Assembly: GCA_964397655.1 (NCBI GenBank)
Contig: CAYNKA010000009.1
Coordinates: 62,001-126,000 of the forward strand
Source of the DNA: CAYNKA01 sp964397655
GTDB lineage: Bacteria; Spirochaetota; Spirochaetia; DTKZ01
Direction: 5' to 3'
Length of the DNA: 64,000 nucleotides
Shown: positions 24,896-34,016 of the stretch, piece after piece
Layout of the letters: each line of letters opens with the position of its first letter
Position numbering within the stretch: the stretch's first letter is position 1
Made by a program: the position numbers and the translations under genes
The notes under the pieces: model-generated
Told to the model about the DNA's origin: nothing
The model's input: the letters and a program-made list of their open reading frames with translations, nothing else
The model's database searches: none

Positions 24896-26530
24896 TCAGG
24901 AAAGGATAGTGGACGGGGGGACCGTCCCCGGCTCCATACTATCACCGAGCGCGGGAAGCTGCAAAGCGGGACCCTCCTGGAGGATGCGCGAAAGCTTCCC
25001 TGCCTTCTTCGGAACGGGCTTCGACGCGAGGATCTCCCTCGTGATGAGAAAGAGGTGATGCCCCTGGATTGCCATGCTGATGATCCGAACCAAGTGATCC
25101 GGGTGCCGGATGAGGGCCTTCTTCAGATAACGCAGGTAGTCGATGCCGTATCGGGAAAACGTCTGGCGGACGAGCGAACGGACGAGGGCGCCGACGTTCC
25201 TGGCCGAGAAAGTGCGTCCCCCTCCGCCTTCGACGTGGGTCGCCCTGGCCCGCGGAAGGCGGTCGAAGAAATCGAGGCAGCGCCGGAAGTACGACTTCGG
25301 ATCGTAGATGCTCGCGAGGATCCGGAGATAGCCGTCCGTGAGGAAGTCGGCGGGAAGAACCGGCTTGAAGTTCATTTCAACGGAGTGGGTGTTGTTTCCG
25401 TTCGAGGAGGCGAGCAGCCGGTTTTCGCGCGCGAGCCGCTTGTGCAAAACGGTGTTCGGAAGGGCGGTGAGCAGTCCGATCATGGCCACCGGGATCGCGA
25501 GTTCTCCGATGAATTCGATCTGCCGATCGAAGATGTCCGGCGGGTCGGAGTCGAAACCAACGATGAGACCCGCGGTCACCTCGATTCCCCTGGCCTGGAT
25601 GAGTTTCACGGACTCGCGGATGTCCCGCTTCATGTTCTGTACTTTACCTGCGGCCTCGAGGGACGCCTCGACGGGGGTTTCGATTCCCAGGAACACCATG
25701 TAGAAGCCGGCATCGACCATGAGGTCGAGGAGCTCGGGATCCGCGGCGAGATTGACGGAAGCCTCGGTGCAGAACTGGAAGGGATGCCCTTTCTCCTTCT
25801 GCCAGCGGATCAGTTCGGGGAGGAGGGACTTGACCGCCGTCTTGTTTCCGATGAAGTTGTCGTCGACGATGAATACCGTGCCGCGGAAGCCCGTTTCGTA
25901 GGCGGCCGTCAGTTCCGAGAGAAAGCGTTCGGGGCTCTTGGTCCGGGGTGTCCTTCCGAAGAGGCTCACGATGTCGCAGAACTCGCAGCCGAAGGGACAG
26001 CCCCGCGAGAATTGGAGCGGGAGGACATTGTAACGGTTCACGTCCACGAGGTCGAAGCGAGGAACGGGCGCTGCGGAAAGGTCGGGCTTTTCCCGGCTCT
26101 CGTAGACCGGAGCCGGGGTTCCGCGTTCCCAGTCCTCGAGGAACCTCGGAAAGGTGATCTCGCCCTCGTTCAGGACGAGGAAGTCGACGTCCTTCATCTC
26201 GTCCCTGCAGGCGGTCGGGTAGGGTCCTCCCGCAGCCACGGGGACGCCGAGACGGTTGCACCGTTCGACGATCCACCGGAAGGAATCCCGCTGGACGAGC
26301 ATCGCGGAAACGAGGACGAGGTCCGCGGAGAGAATGTCGTCCTCGGAAAGATCCTCGACGTTGAGGTCGACGATCCTGCAATCGTAGTCTTCGGGAAGCA
26401 GTGCGGCCACGGTCGCCAGACCGAGCGGCGGCATCATGGCCCGCTTGCCGATGAATTTCAACGCGTGTTTGAAGCTCCAGTAGGTGTCAGGAGTCTTAGG
26501 ATAAACGAACAGGAAATTTTTTCCAGCCAT
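24896..26530 (-). CDS. B12-binding domain radical SAM protein (DUF4070 type)
   Basis: A 544-residue enzyme. An N-terminal cobalamin-binding Rossmann domain (about 1-140, with MPPLGLATVAALLP and VLVSAMLVQRDS) is followed by a radical SAM barrel whose 4Fe-4S motif is C178-x3-C182-x2-C185. A C-terminal region (YLRILASIYDPKSYFRRC) resembles DUF4070. Such enzymes use S-adenosylmethionine, often for methylation of unactivated carbon; hopanoid and lipid-modifying relatives share this architecture, but the substrate here is unknown. The ATG at 26530 has a strong GAGGAG site. The stop is 12 bp before the small membrane-protein gene, so it may head the ECF operon. Confidence 0.87.
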   Translation of the reverse strand: MAGKNFLFVYPKTPDTYWSFKHALKFIGKRAMMPPLGLATVAALLPEDYDCRIVDLNVEDLSEDDILSADLVLVSAMLVQRDSFRWIVERCNRLGVPVAAGGPYPTACRDEMKDVDFLVLNEGEITFPRFLEDWERGTPAPVYESREKPDLSAAPVPRFDLVDVNRYNVLPLQFSRGCPFGCEFCDIVSLFGRTPRTKSPERFLSELTAAYETGFRGTVFIVDDNFIGNKTAVKSLLPELIRWQKEKGHPFQFCTEASVNLAADPELLDLMVDAGFYMVFLGIETPVEASLEAAGKVQNMKRDIRESVKLIQARGIEVTAGLIVGFDSDPPDIFDRQIEFIGELAIPVAMIGLLTALPNTVLHKRLARENRLLASSNGNNTHSVEMNFKPVLPADFLTDGYLRILASIYDPKSYFRRCLDFFDRLPRARATHVEGGGGRTFSARNVGALVRSLVRQTFSRYGIDYLRYLKKALIRHPDHLVRIISMAIQGHHLFLITREILASKPVPKKAGKLSRILQEGPALQLPALGDSMEPGTVPPSTILS

Positions 26531-26606
26531 GCTGCACTCCTCGATCGGTAGTCGAGGGATTAGACGCGGCGAGAGGCGAAAGGGTTGCAGGCAGGAAAGT
26601 ATGTTC

Positions 26607-26635
26607 TTTACCATGCGGTCTGATTCCATTATTAT
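26607..26635 (+). promoter_or_regulatory. Putative promoter of the lacI-type gene
   Basis: TTTACC (26607-26612) and TATTAT (26630-26635) are separated by 17 bp on the plus strand, 18 bp before the ATG at 26654. No LacI-type palindrome was seen here, so autoregulation is not evident. Confidence 0.5.
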
Positions 26636-26653
26636 TTTCTAAAGGTTCGAGTC

Positions 26654-27712
26654 ATGCGTACGACGATAAAGGACATAGCAAAGTTGCTCGGAGTATCCCA
26701 TTCCACTGTTTCACGAGCTCTACACGACAGCACGGAGATCGGTGAGGCGATGAAGCTCAAGGTGAGGTCGGCTGCGAAGAAGATGAATTACCGACCCAAT
26801 GCCCTCGCCCGGAGTCTCGTTAAGAAGAAGAGTGAAACGGTCGGCATAATCGTTCCGGATCTAGAGAATCCGTTCTATGCGAACCTATGCAAGAATCTCG
26901 TACGCAAGTTGGAAGAAAAGTCTTACAATGCCCTCATCTGCAATTCCGATCGAGAAATAGGTAAGGAGAAGAAGTACTTGTCCTACCTCCAGGAACAACA
27001 AACGGACGGGGTCGTCATGATTCCAGCCGACGTGGAGCAGGAATATTTTCAAAAGGCGATGCATTCAGGCCTCATTTTCGTTCTGCTGGACCATTCGGGA
27101 GAAGGGATAGACGTCGATACCGTCATGACGGACAACTATCACGGAGCCCGTGTCGCGACAGAACATCTCGTAAACCTCGGGTACGAAAAGATAGCGCACA
27201 TCGGCGGACCGAAGCTCGCCTCGCCGAGCCACGACCGTCTCCGCGGATATCTCGACGTACTCGATGAAAGAGGACTCGGCGAGTCCTACTCGAGAATTGC
27301 CTACACCGACACCACCTTCTCGGGAGGAATAGCCGCCGCGAGGGAACTAGTGGAAAAGGGAGAGATGCCGGATGCCGTTTTCGCGGTGAACGACGTCACG
27401 GCAATCGGAGCGCTTCAATATTTTTTCGATCGAGGTATCAGGGTTCCCGAGGAGATCGCTCTGGTAGGTTTCGACGACATCTCCATGGCGAAGATGCTTC
27501 CGGTCCCGCTCACGACGGTGCGGCAGTCGGCCGAGGAAATCGCATCGATCGCGACCGAACTTTTTCTCGAGAGGATCAGGCTTTGCCGCGAAGGCATCAA
27601 GAAGAACGTCCTGCTTACCCCGAAGCTCATCGTCCGGGATTCATGCGGCGAAAGGACGCGTATCAAGAATCATTTTACGGTGACTTCGTTTCCGACCTCG
27701 GCGGATCGATAG
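26654..27712 (+). CDS. LacI-family transcriptional regulator of a sugar operon
   Basis: A 352-residue repressor. The N-terminal helix-turn-helix is TIKDIAKLLGVSHSTVSRAL and the hinge helix NYRPNALARSLV is complete. The periplasmic-binding-protein-like effector domain follows (GIIVPDLENPFYANL, LVGFDDISMAKMLPVPLTTVRQ). It is convergent with, and overlaps by 43 bp, the last gene of a six-gene sugar operon whose promoter (34017-34045) contains a LacI-type palindrome. It very likely represses that operon in the absence of the sugar. The effector is unknown. Confidence 0.93.
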   Translation: MRTTIKDIAKLLGVSHSTVSRALHDSTEIGEAMKLKVRSAAKKMNYRPNALARSLVKKKSETVGIIVPDLENPFYANLCKNLVRKLEEKSYNALICNSDREIGKEKKYLSYLQEQQTDGVVMIPADVEQEYFQKAMHSGLIFVLLDHSGEGIDVDTVMTDNYHGARVATEHLVNLGYEKIAHIGGPKLASPSHDRLRGYLDVLDERGLGESYSRIAYTDTTFSGGIAAARELVEKGEMPDAVFAVNDVTAIGALQYFFDRGIRVPEEIALVGFDDISMAKMLPVPLTTVRQSAEEIASIATELFLERIRLCREGIKKNVLLTPKLIVRDSCGERTRIKNHFTVTSFPTSADR

Positions 27713-28713
27713 AGGCCTTCTATCATCTTCTGAATGAGAATTCCGTCTCTTGCGGTCGCCTCACAGGGATTTCCGTTCCTGATGCAATCGATGAAATGCG
27801 CAAGCTTGTAATCGAAGCCGCTCGTCTCATGGATGTGGGCAGGGACCGAATCCAGCATATAACCATTCGAATCGGAATGGAAACGGAGAGGATCCGTGGT
27901 CGCTCCGCCCGCGGTGCCCATGATCTGGACGGAAAAGATGTTCTTTTCGATATGCGCCACGAAGCTTGTTTCGATCGAAAGCGTACATCCCGTGTCGAAA
28001 CGGATGAATCCGGCCGCGAGATCCTCGACGTCGTAGTTTTCCCAATCCCAGTCCGGCCAACGGCAAACGGTTTCGTCCTTGCGGGAACCGAAATACCGGT
28101 ATGCTGCTCCACTCGCGGATACGGGAACGGGAGCTCCTATCAGATAATGCGCCATCTCGAGCATATGGACTCCGATGTCGATGAGAGGACCGCCTCCCTG
28201 GACGTCTTTTCTCCCGTATACGCCCCAGTTGGGTATTCCTCGTCTCCTAAGGGCCTGGACGCGGACATATATCGGATCCCCCAGAAAGCCTCCGTCGATC
28301 TGCGCTTTCACCGCACGGGCAGCGGGCGAAAAACGCTCCTGGAAACCCACCTGAAGCAACTTTCCCGTCCTGCGTGAGGCTTCCTCCATGAGCTCGGCCT
28401 CCTGGACGGTCCTCGCCATCGGCTTTTCAACCAGTACGTGCTTCCCGCTTTCGAGCGCGTCCAGGGTTTGAGCGCAATGGAGGTTGTTCGGCGTGCAGAT
28501 GCTGACAGCGTCGATGTCCTTCTGCGAGAGCAGCTCCTCTAAATCGATGGTGAATCTGGGAATGGAATAACACTCGCAAACGTGTTTGAGGTTGTCGGGA
28601 TTCCGTGCGCAGATGGCGGCGATTTCGACGTCGGGATTCATCCGGAGGCTCTCGATCTGCCTTTTCGCAATCCTGCCTGCTCCGACTAATCCCAAGCGGA
28701 TTTTCTTCTTCAT
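27670..28713 (-). CDS. Gfo/Idh/MocA family oxidoreductase
   Basis: A 347-residue NAD(P)-dependent sugar or cyclitol dehydrogenase. The Rossmann start is GLVGAGRIAKRQ, the family signature Lys is in VLVEKPMART, and the catalytic H in LIDIGVHMLEMA is present. Last gene of the sugar operon; its start overlaps the aldolase stop by 4 bp and its end overlaps the convergent lacI-type gene by 43 bp. It resembles myo-inositol or related dehydrogenases, but the substrate cannot be read from sequence alone. Confidence 0.92.
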   Translation of the reverse strand: MKKKIRLGLVGAGRIAKRQIESLRMNPDVEIAAICARNPDNLKHVCECYSIPRFTIDLEELLSQKDIDAVSICTPNNLHCAQTLDALESGKHVLVEKPMARTVQEAELMEEASRRTGKLLQVGFQERFSPAARAVKAQIDGGFLGDPIYVRVQALRRRGIPNWGVYGRKDVQGGGPLIDIGVHMLEMAHYLIGAPVPVSASGAAYRYFGSRKDETVCRWPDWDWENYDVEDLAAGFIRFDTGCTLSIETSFVAHIEKNIFSVQIMGTAGGATTDPLRFHSDSNGYMLDSVPAHIHETSGFDYKLAHFIDCIRNGNPCEATARDGILIQKMIEGLYRSAEVGNEVTVK

Positions 28714-29828
28714 GGACGCTTCCTCCCGATCGTGAAAGCCTTGCCGGCTGAACCGAACTGGACAATCAGGGTTCCGACGATCTCGGCGCTCCCTCTTTCT
28801 ATGCAGGACCTTATAGGTTCGAGCGCTTTCGGATACTCTCTCGTTCCGTCAGTGAGCAAATCCTGGATCGGAGAGAGGAAGAGCCTGAAGTCTATCTCCT
28901 GGAGCTTCTCCGAGAGGAGCGACTTGATCTTCTCGATAGTCGGATCGGACATCATCGCGCCTGCGAGCCATTCCCGGAGATTGCGGGTGACGGCGAGTCT
29001 GATGTCAGTGTCGATGTTGATCTTCCCGATCCCCGCCTCGATGACCGCCATGAGTTCTTTCAAGGGAATACCGCCTACGCCTTCCAGTTTTCCCCCCAAG
29101 AGATTGATGTTTTCAACGAGGTAGGACGGGACCGTGGATGAGCCGTGGGAGACGAGGACCGCTCTGAGCCGCTCGTGCCTGAGGTTCTCCGCTGCGGCGA
29201 CTACGATCTCCCTCCTCAGTTTCACGTTGAGGCCTTTCTTTACGCCGTGCTTGGTGCCGTACGAGAGGGCAAGACAGTCGACGCCCGTCTTCTGGACGAA
29301 GTCGACGACCTTGAGGGGATTCGTGTACGTGCTTTCTTCGGAGAAGAGCTTGTCCTCCGTCCCCGCGAGGACGCCGAGTTCGCCCTCTACCGTGACGCCG
29401 CGGGGCCGGGCGATACGGACCGTCTCTCGGGTGATCTCGACGTTCTCGTCGTACGTCAAGGAGGATCCGTCGATCATGACCGAAGTGAAGCCCTTTTCCA
29501 CGAGCATCGCGATCGTGGCGAGATCTTTAACGTGGTCAGCATGGAGCGCTACGGGGACGGTGACCTCTCTGTCCAGGATCTTCAGCATTTTGACGATGTT
29601 TTCGGCGCCGCGGGTCTTTTCTTCAAGGGTCGAGTTGTTCATGTCCTTCGCCCTGCCCAGATATCCGAGGGCTATGTTGCCTACCTGGACTATAGCCGGA
29701 GAGTGGAATACCTCATGGGTAGAGAGGACCCCTTTCAGCTGGGGAAAGCACGTGACGTTGAAGGCCCCTTGAGCGTAACCCTCGTCGAGGGTGTTTTCGA
29801 GAATATCGCGCATGGGAACGAGTTTCAT
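28710..29828 (-). CDS. Class II fructose-bisphosphate aldolase family protein
   Basis: A 372-residue zinc-dependent aldolase of the FbaA/GatY/KbaY/IolJ family. The metal-binding ALHADH motif, VEGELGVLAG with its Glu, YGTKHG, VSHGSS and KINIDTDIRLA are the usual landmarks. It is longer than GatY/IolJ (about 285-310), mainly at the C-terminus, where roughly 60 residues follow the last family motif. It should cleave a phosphorylated keto-sugar made by the neighbouring PfkB kinase. The specific substrate is unclear. Confidence 0.88.
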   Translation of the reverse strand: MKLVPMRDILENTLDEGYAQGAFNVTCFPQLKGVLSTHEVFHSPAIVQVGNIALGYLGRAKDMNNSTLEEKTRGAENIVKMLKILDREVTVPVALHADHVKDLATIAMLVEKGFTSVMIDGSSLTYDENVEITRETVRIARPRGVTVEGELGVLAGTEDKLFSEESTYTNPLKVVDFVQKTGVDCLALSYGTKHGVKKGLNVKLRREIVVAAAENLRHERLRAVLVSHGSSTVPSYLVENINLLGGKLEGVGGIPLKELMAVIEAGIGKINIDTDIRLAVTRNLREWLAGAMMSDPTIEKIKSLLSEKLQEIDFRLFLSPIQDLLTDGTREYPKALEPIRSCIERGSAEIVGTLIVQFGSAGKAFTIGRKRP

Positions 29829-29837
29829 GGTTTTCTC

Positions 29838-30782
29838 CTAATGGGAGGCTGCCGGGCAATTCAGCCAGGAGACAGCGTCCGGTTGTTTCTTTTCAAGGAA
29901 GTTTTTGAGTTCGATCCAGGTCGGTATGCCGCTCTGGCCGCCTATTTTCGTGCATTTCAAGGCGGACGTCGCGCTCGCGAGGATCACGGATTGTTCCAGA
30001 TCGTATCCCTCGAATCGGGCGAAGGCGAATGCTCCGTGGAATACATCTCCGGCACCGGTCGTATCTACGGCCTCCACGGAAAAGGCCGGAATATGCTTGG
30101 TCCCGTCATTCGTTATGATGTAAACCCCCGATTCGCTGCAGGTCACCAGAAGCGCCTTATTCGTGCCGGAGAGAAGACTCTTTCCGGCTGCGAGAGGATT
30201 TGAAATTCCCGTATATGGTTTTACGAGGAGCTCGGAGAGGATCGGATAGTCGATGAGGGAAAGAAACTCCCTCAGTTGAGGGTGCCTATTCATCGGGCTA
30301 ATGTCGGTAGCGCTCTCGATCCCGAGCTTTCGGGCTCTGGCGGCGAGCCTCAACGCCGTATCGAAATAGAAACCGTCGAAGATGATGTGGCTCACGTCCC
30401 GCAGGTCGAGTTCGCCCTCGCCCAGATCGGGGCGCTTGTTAACGCCTTTGTTGTGAAGGAAGGCTCGTTTCCCCGTCGATTTTTGGATGAGTACGACGGT
30501 GAAGGCGCTGCTTTCGTCGGGGAGCACTTTTACGCGGTCGCAGGTCACGCCGTTTTTCCTGAAATTCTTCATCATATAATCGCCCTGCGGATCGTCGCCT
30601 ATGACGCCGATGTATTCGGTGTTCGCTCCCAACCGGCTCGCCGCCACGAGCGCGGTCGCTACCATTCCCCCCTGTTGGACGTCGTAGGACTGGACGTATT
30701 CGATTTCTTCCCAAGACGGTATCCGGTCCACAAGGGAAAGCATGTCGTAGGCGGCGCCTCCCACACCTAAAATTTTGCGCAT
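29838..30782 (-). CDS. PfkB-family carbohydrate kinase
   Basis: A 314-residue ribokinase-fold kinase. The N-terminal GG-containing substrate motif is VQQGGMVATALVAASRLGA, and the C-terminal signature DTTGAGDVFHGAFAF supplies the catalytic Asp and anion hole. It would phosphorylate the imported sugar or its derivative using ATP, before aldol cleavage by the next gene product. It lies 26 bp after the second permease gene and 9 bp before the aldolase gene. Confidence 0.92.
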   Translation of the reverse strand: MRKILGVGGAAYDMLSLVDRIPSWEEIEYVQSYDVQQGGMVATALVAASRLGANTEYIGVIGDDPQGDYMMKNFRKNGVTCDRVKVLPDESSAFTVVLIQKSTGKRAFLHNKGVNKRPDLGEGELDLRDVSHIIFDGFYFDTALRLAARARKLGIESATDISPMNRHPQLREFLSLIDYPILSELLVKPYTGISNPLAAGKSLLSGTNKALLVTCSESGVYIITNDGTKHIPAFSVEAVDTTGAGDVFHGAFAFARFEGYDLEQSVILASATSALKCTKIGGQSGIPTWIELKNFLEKKQPDAVSWLNCPAASH

Positions 30783-30808
30783 GTTAAACCTCTATCGGAA
30801 GCATTGTA

Positions 30809-31642
30809 TTACTGTTTCACGGCTCCGGCGACGAGGCCGCCGCTCAAGGACTTCTGTGCGAAGAAATAGAGAATGAAAGTTGGAACGACCGACAGGGCCG
30901 AGGCGGCCATGATCCTTCCCCAGGCGAAGGCGTCCTCAACTATCCACGAGACGATCCCCGAGGGGATCGTACGGCTTTTCGTGCTTGTGATGAATACGAG
31001 GGCATAGAGGAACTCGTTCCAGCAGAGTGTGAAGGAGTACAGGGCTACCACAGCCAGGCCGGGCAGGGCCAGCGGGACGAAAATCTTCCTCAATATCTGT
31101 ACCTTCGTGCAGCCGTCCAGAGTCGCAGCTTCGTCGAGGCTCTTCGGAATGGTCGAAAAATAGCCGTAGAGCATCCAGGCGCAGAAGGGAACCGTGGCGC
31201 TCAGATAGGTGATGATGAGGGAAAGAAGGTTGTCCTGAAGCCTGATCCGCGTCACCAAGAAGAAAAGCGGGATAAAAAGCAGGGCCGAAGGGATGAGATA
31301 GCTCGCTATGATGGAGCGGGAGACCAGGCTTCTTCCCGGGAATTGGAGTCTCGTGATCGCGTAGGCGGCCATCGTGGATACGACGATCGAAAGGGCCGTC
31401 ACGACGGTGGAGACGAAGATCGAGTTCCGCATAAAAAGCAGGAAATTTCCCCTCGTAATCACGTCATGGAAATTTTCAAGGCTGAATTTCTTCGGTATGA
31501 ATGACGGAGACTGGAAGAACTCGGCCGTCGTGCGGAAGGCCGTGAGTAGAATCCATACTATGGGGAAGACTGCGAAGAGGACGCTGAGCAGAACCAGAAC
31601 GATGAACAAGGCGATCTGCCAAGCGCTGTATTTTTTAATCAT
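30809..31642 (-). CDS. Carbohydrate ABC transporter permease (MalG type)
   Basis: A 277-residue inner-membrane permease with six hydrophobic segments. The CUT1-family coupling motif EAATLDGCTKVQILRKIFVPLALPG is complete, and the ending FFAQKSLSGGLVAGAVKQ is the typical MalG-type C-terminus. It pairs with the upstream MalF-type permease and the binding protein. No ABC ATPase gene is in this operon, so a shared MsmX/UgpC-type ATPase encoded elsewhere is expected. Confidence 0.93.
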   Translation of the reverse strand: MIKKYSAWQIALFIVLVLLSVLFAVFPIVWILLTAFRTTAEFFQSPSFIPKKFSLENFHDVITRGNFLLFMRNSIFVSTVVTALSIVVSTMAAYAITRLQFPGRSLVSRSIIASYLIPSALLFIPLFFLVTRIRLQDNLLSLIITYLSATVPFCAWMLYGYFSTIPKSLDEAATLDGCTKVQILRKIFVPLALPGLAVVALYSFTLCWNEFLYALVFITSTKSRTIPSGIVSWIVEDAFAWGRIMAASALSVVPTFILYFFAQKSLSGGLVAGAVKQ

Positions 31643-31672
31643 GAAGGTTTCCTTCCATGGCGCGTTCCACGA

Positions 31673-32572
31673 TCAATCGTTCTTGAGCATGATTCGCGTG
31701 AGATAGATAGTCAGCACGACGAACACCGGAAGAGCTGTCGTCGAGACCGCGGACGCGAGCGCGATATCCCGCATCTCGATGCCGTACACGAAGGTGAGCG
31801 TCGAGAGAATGTGGGTCAGGCCCGCAGGCCCGCCGTGGGTCATCGTGAACACGAATTGGAATTGGTTGAAGGTCCAGATGAACGAGAGGAGGATCGTGAT
31901 GAGGATGACGTTCGTCAAACTCGGGACGGTGATGTAGAAGAAGGAATGGAGTTTGTTTCCCCCGTCGATCTCCGCGGCTTCGAACAATTCCTTCGGTATC
32001 GTGACGAGTCCGGCGAGAAGCATCATCGTGTAGAAGGGATAACCCTGCCAGACAGAGGCCGCGATCACGCAGAGCATCGCGTACTTCTGGTCCGCAAGCC
32101 ATGCGACCGGTTCCTTCAGCAGATGCAGGTCCAGGAGGACCATGTTGAAAAAACCGTTGTTGTCGTGAAAAATCCATCGCCAGATCAGGGAGGCGATGAA
32201 GGGTGAAATCGCCCAAGGAATGATGATGAGTACGCGGACAAGGCCCCGAAAGGGGAATTTGACGTACAGGATGAGCGCAGTCACCAGACCGATGCCGAAT
32301 TTGATTACCACCGAGGATATGGTATAATAAAAGGAATTCCAGAATGCGAGCCAAAACTCCTCGCTGTGGAAAAGCTTCACGTAGTTCTCGATCCCTACGT
32401 AGGATCCCTGGCCTCCCAGGGTCTTGTTCGTTAGGGAAATCCAAACGGCTGTGATGAAGGGATAGACGATTACGAGGGCCAGTATCAGGATGGTAGGAGC
32501 CAGAAGCAGATAGGCCGACTTCGTATTCTCCTTTCGGATTTTTGCGAGTAACGGATTCTTGTCGTTCTTCAT
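31673..32572 (-). CDS. Carbohydrate ABC transporter permease (MalF type)
   Basis: A 299-residue inner-membrane permease. It opens with a Lys-rich cytoplasmic leader, then AYLLLAPTILILALVIVYP, the standard first segment of MalF/UgpA-type proteins, and carries the coupling loop ELFEAAEIDGGNKLHSF. Six membrane segments are visible. It lies 86 bp downstream of the binding-protein gene, with an intrinsic terminator in between that should lower its expression. Confidence 0.93.
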   Translation of the reverse strand: MKNDKNPLLAKIRKENTKSAYLLLAPTILILALVIVYPFITAVWISLTNKTLGGQGSYVGIENYVKLFHSEEFWLAFWNSFYYTISSVVIKFGIGLVTALILYVKFPFRGLVRVLIIIPWAISPFIASLIWRWIFHDNNGFFNMVLLDLHLLKEPVAWLADQKYAMLCVIAASVWQGYPFYTMMLLAGLVTIPKELFEAAEIDGGNKLHSFFYITVPSLTNVILITILLSFIWTFNQFQFVFTMTHGGPAGLTHILSTLTFVYGIEMRDIALASAVSTTALPVFVVLTIYLTRIMLKND

Positions 32573-32615
32573 AATGTAAAACTCGTACTCATGATACTAC
32601 GCTTCGCTTTCGATG

Positions 32616-32641
32616 AAAAAGGCCGCCTTGGTTCGGCGGCC
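32616..32641 (-). terminator. Intercistronic intrinsic terminator after the sugar-binding-protein gene
   Basis: GGCCGCC (32621-32627) and GGCGGCC (32635-32641) form a perfect 7-bp GC stem with a 7-nt loop; the minus strand continues with TTTTT. It stands between the binding-protein gene and the first permease gene, the usual place for a partial terminator that keeps binding protein in excess. Confidence 0.82.
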
Positions 32642-32658
32642 CTTCAATCGTCGCTATG

Positions 32659-33960
32659 TTATTTGAACTTCGCAGCTATGTCCTTGAATTTGGCATCAGC
32701 CTTCTTCATGGCGTCTTCGGGAGACATACCCTTTACGAGGATGTCCGAAAGACAGGTAGAGAGCACCCTCTGAACGAACATTTCCGAGGCGAGAGCGCTC
32801 GCCGGGCCGGGATAGCCGAGAACCTTAGCCTCATCGAGCATCTTGGAGAGATCGACGAACTTCGGATTGGCATTCCAGAAGGGCGTTTTGAAAAGGTCCT
32901 TGTAGATCGGGAGGTACCGCGAACCGGCAGACTCGATGATCCTGTTGTAAACTTCCGGCTTGTAGAGGTAGCGGAGGCATTCCGTGGCCAGAGCGTTCTT
33001 GGGGGAATCCTTCGGCAGGGAGACCGCCCAGCAGGCCGTCAGGTTGGCCCGAGTGCCGCGGGGACCGGCCGGCATCCTGGAAAGAACGGTGTTCTCGTGG
33101 AGGGTCTTGTCGTTCTCCTTGACCCATCGATAGACGCTGCCCGGATTGATGATGAAGGCGGACTGCTTCATCTGATAGGCCTCGTTGTTGCTCGCGTCGT
33201 TCCACGTGATAGTGCCTTTGGGAATGGTCTGATCTACGGAGTACATCTTTTGGATGAATTTCAGATACTCCAGGGTATTCGGATTGTCGAACGCGACTTT
33301 GCCGTTCTTGTCGAAGACGGACGTATCGAAACACCACATGATGAGCAGGTTCGTGAATTCCGAGTCGTTCGTGTCGCTCAGGGGATGACCGAAGGGAACG
33401 ATGTTGTACTTCGCCTTGATCTTCAGCGAAATGCGTGCAATGTCGTCCCAGGTTTGGGGAAGCTGCTCGCCGACCCCTTCCACGAGGTCCTTGCGGACGT
33501 AGAAGAAATAAATATCGTTTTGGAAGGGGATGCCGTATAGTTTGTCCTTATCCCGCAGGACGGGAAGAATCCCGTCAAAGATTCCACCGCCGTTCTTGCT
33601 GAATTCGGCGTATAGATCGTCTACCGGGACCAGAACGCCTTTTGTGGCCCAGTATTTGCAGAAGTCTCCGTCGAATGTTACGATGTCCGGCACCGTCTTG
33701 GTTTCAAACGCGGCCGCGTATTTTTGTTTCTGGACTTCCGAGGTAATTACGATGTAATCTACATCGACGTTGTTTTTCTGACCCCATTCGGTCAAAATGG
33801 TCCGTTGAAGCTCGTCAGTGGCCCGGTCATTGGCCTGTTTTCCCCAAAAAATCAGGCTTTGTTTTTTCTGTTCCGCCTTTCCGCCTGCAAAAATACCGGC
33901 TGTTACGAGACCTAGAGCGAGAAAGAGAAAGATCGTTTTTTGTAATTTCCCGGAACTCAT
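32659..33960 (-). CDS. Extracellular sugar-binding protein of an ABC transporter, family 1
   Basis: A 433-residue CUT1-type solute-binding protein. The signal peptide (LFLALGLVTAGIFAGG) lacks a lipobox Cys and is probably cut at FA-GG, leaving a periplasmic protein. LIFWGKQANDRATDEL, DIVTFDGDFCKYWATKGVLVPVD and GIPFQNDIYFFYVRKD are typical family landmarks. The ATG at 33960 has an AGGGGG ribosome-binding site; the longer start at 33990 adds ten residues ahead of the signal peptide and is unlikely. First gene of the LacI-regulated operon. Confidence 0.93.
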   Translation of the reverse strand: MSSGKLQKTIFLFLALGLVTAGIFAGGKAEQKKQSLIFWGKQANDRATDELQRTILTEWGQKNNVDVDYIVITSEVQKQKYAAAFETKTVPDIVTFDGDFCKYWATKGVLVPVDDLYAEFSKNGGGIFDGILPVLRDKDKLYGIPFQNDIYFFYVRKDLVEGVGEQLPQTWDDIARISLKIKAKYNIVPFGHPLSDTNDSEFTNLLIMWCFDTSVFDKNGKVAFDNPNTLEYLKFIQKMYSVDQTIPKGTITWNDASNNEAYQMKQSAFIINPGSVYRWVKENDKTLHENTVLSRMPAGPRGTRANLTACWAVSLPKDSPKNALATECLRYLYKPEVYNRIIESAGSRYLPIYKDLFKTPFWNANPKFVDLSKMLDEAKVLGYPGPASALASEMFVQRVLSTCLSDILVKGMSPEDAMKKADAKFKDIAAKFK

Positions 33961-34016
33961 GTGTACCCCCTTGTTCTGGCACGAAGACATCCAAAAAGAA
34001 TAAAACCATCAAAAAT

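Noticed and set aside
24908..24935. GGACGG/CCGTCC hairpin near the end of the radical SAM gene as a terminator
   Set aside because: It lies within the coding sequence, with no T-run, and the ECF operon follows immediately.
33976..33990. TGGCACG on the plus strand as a sigma-54 promoter
   Set aside because: No GC pair at the required 10-bp spacing, and it points away from the operon it precedes.
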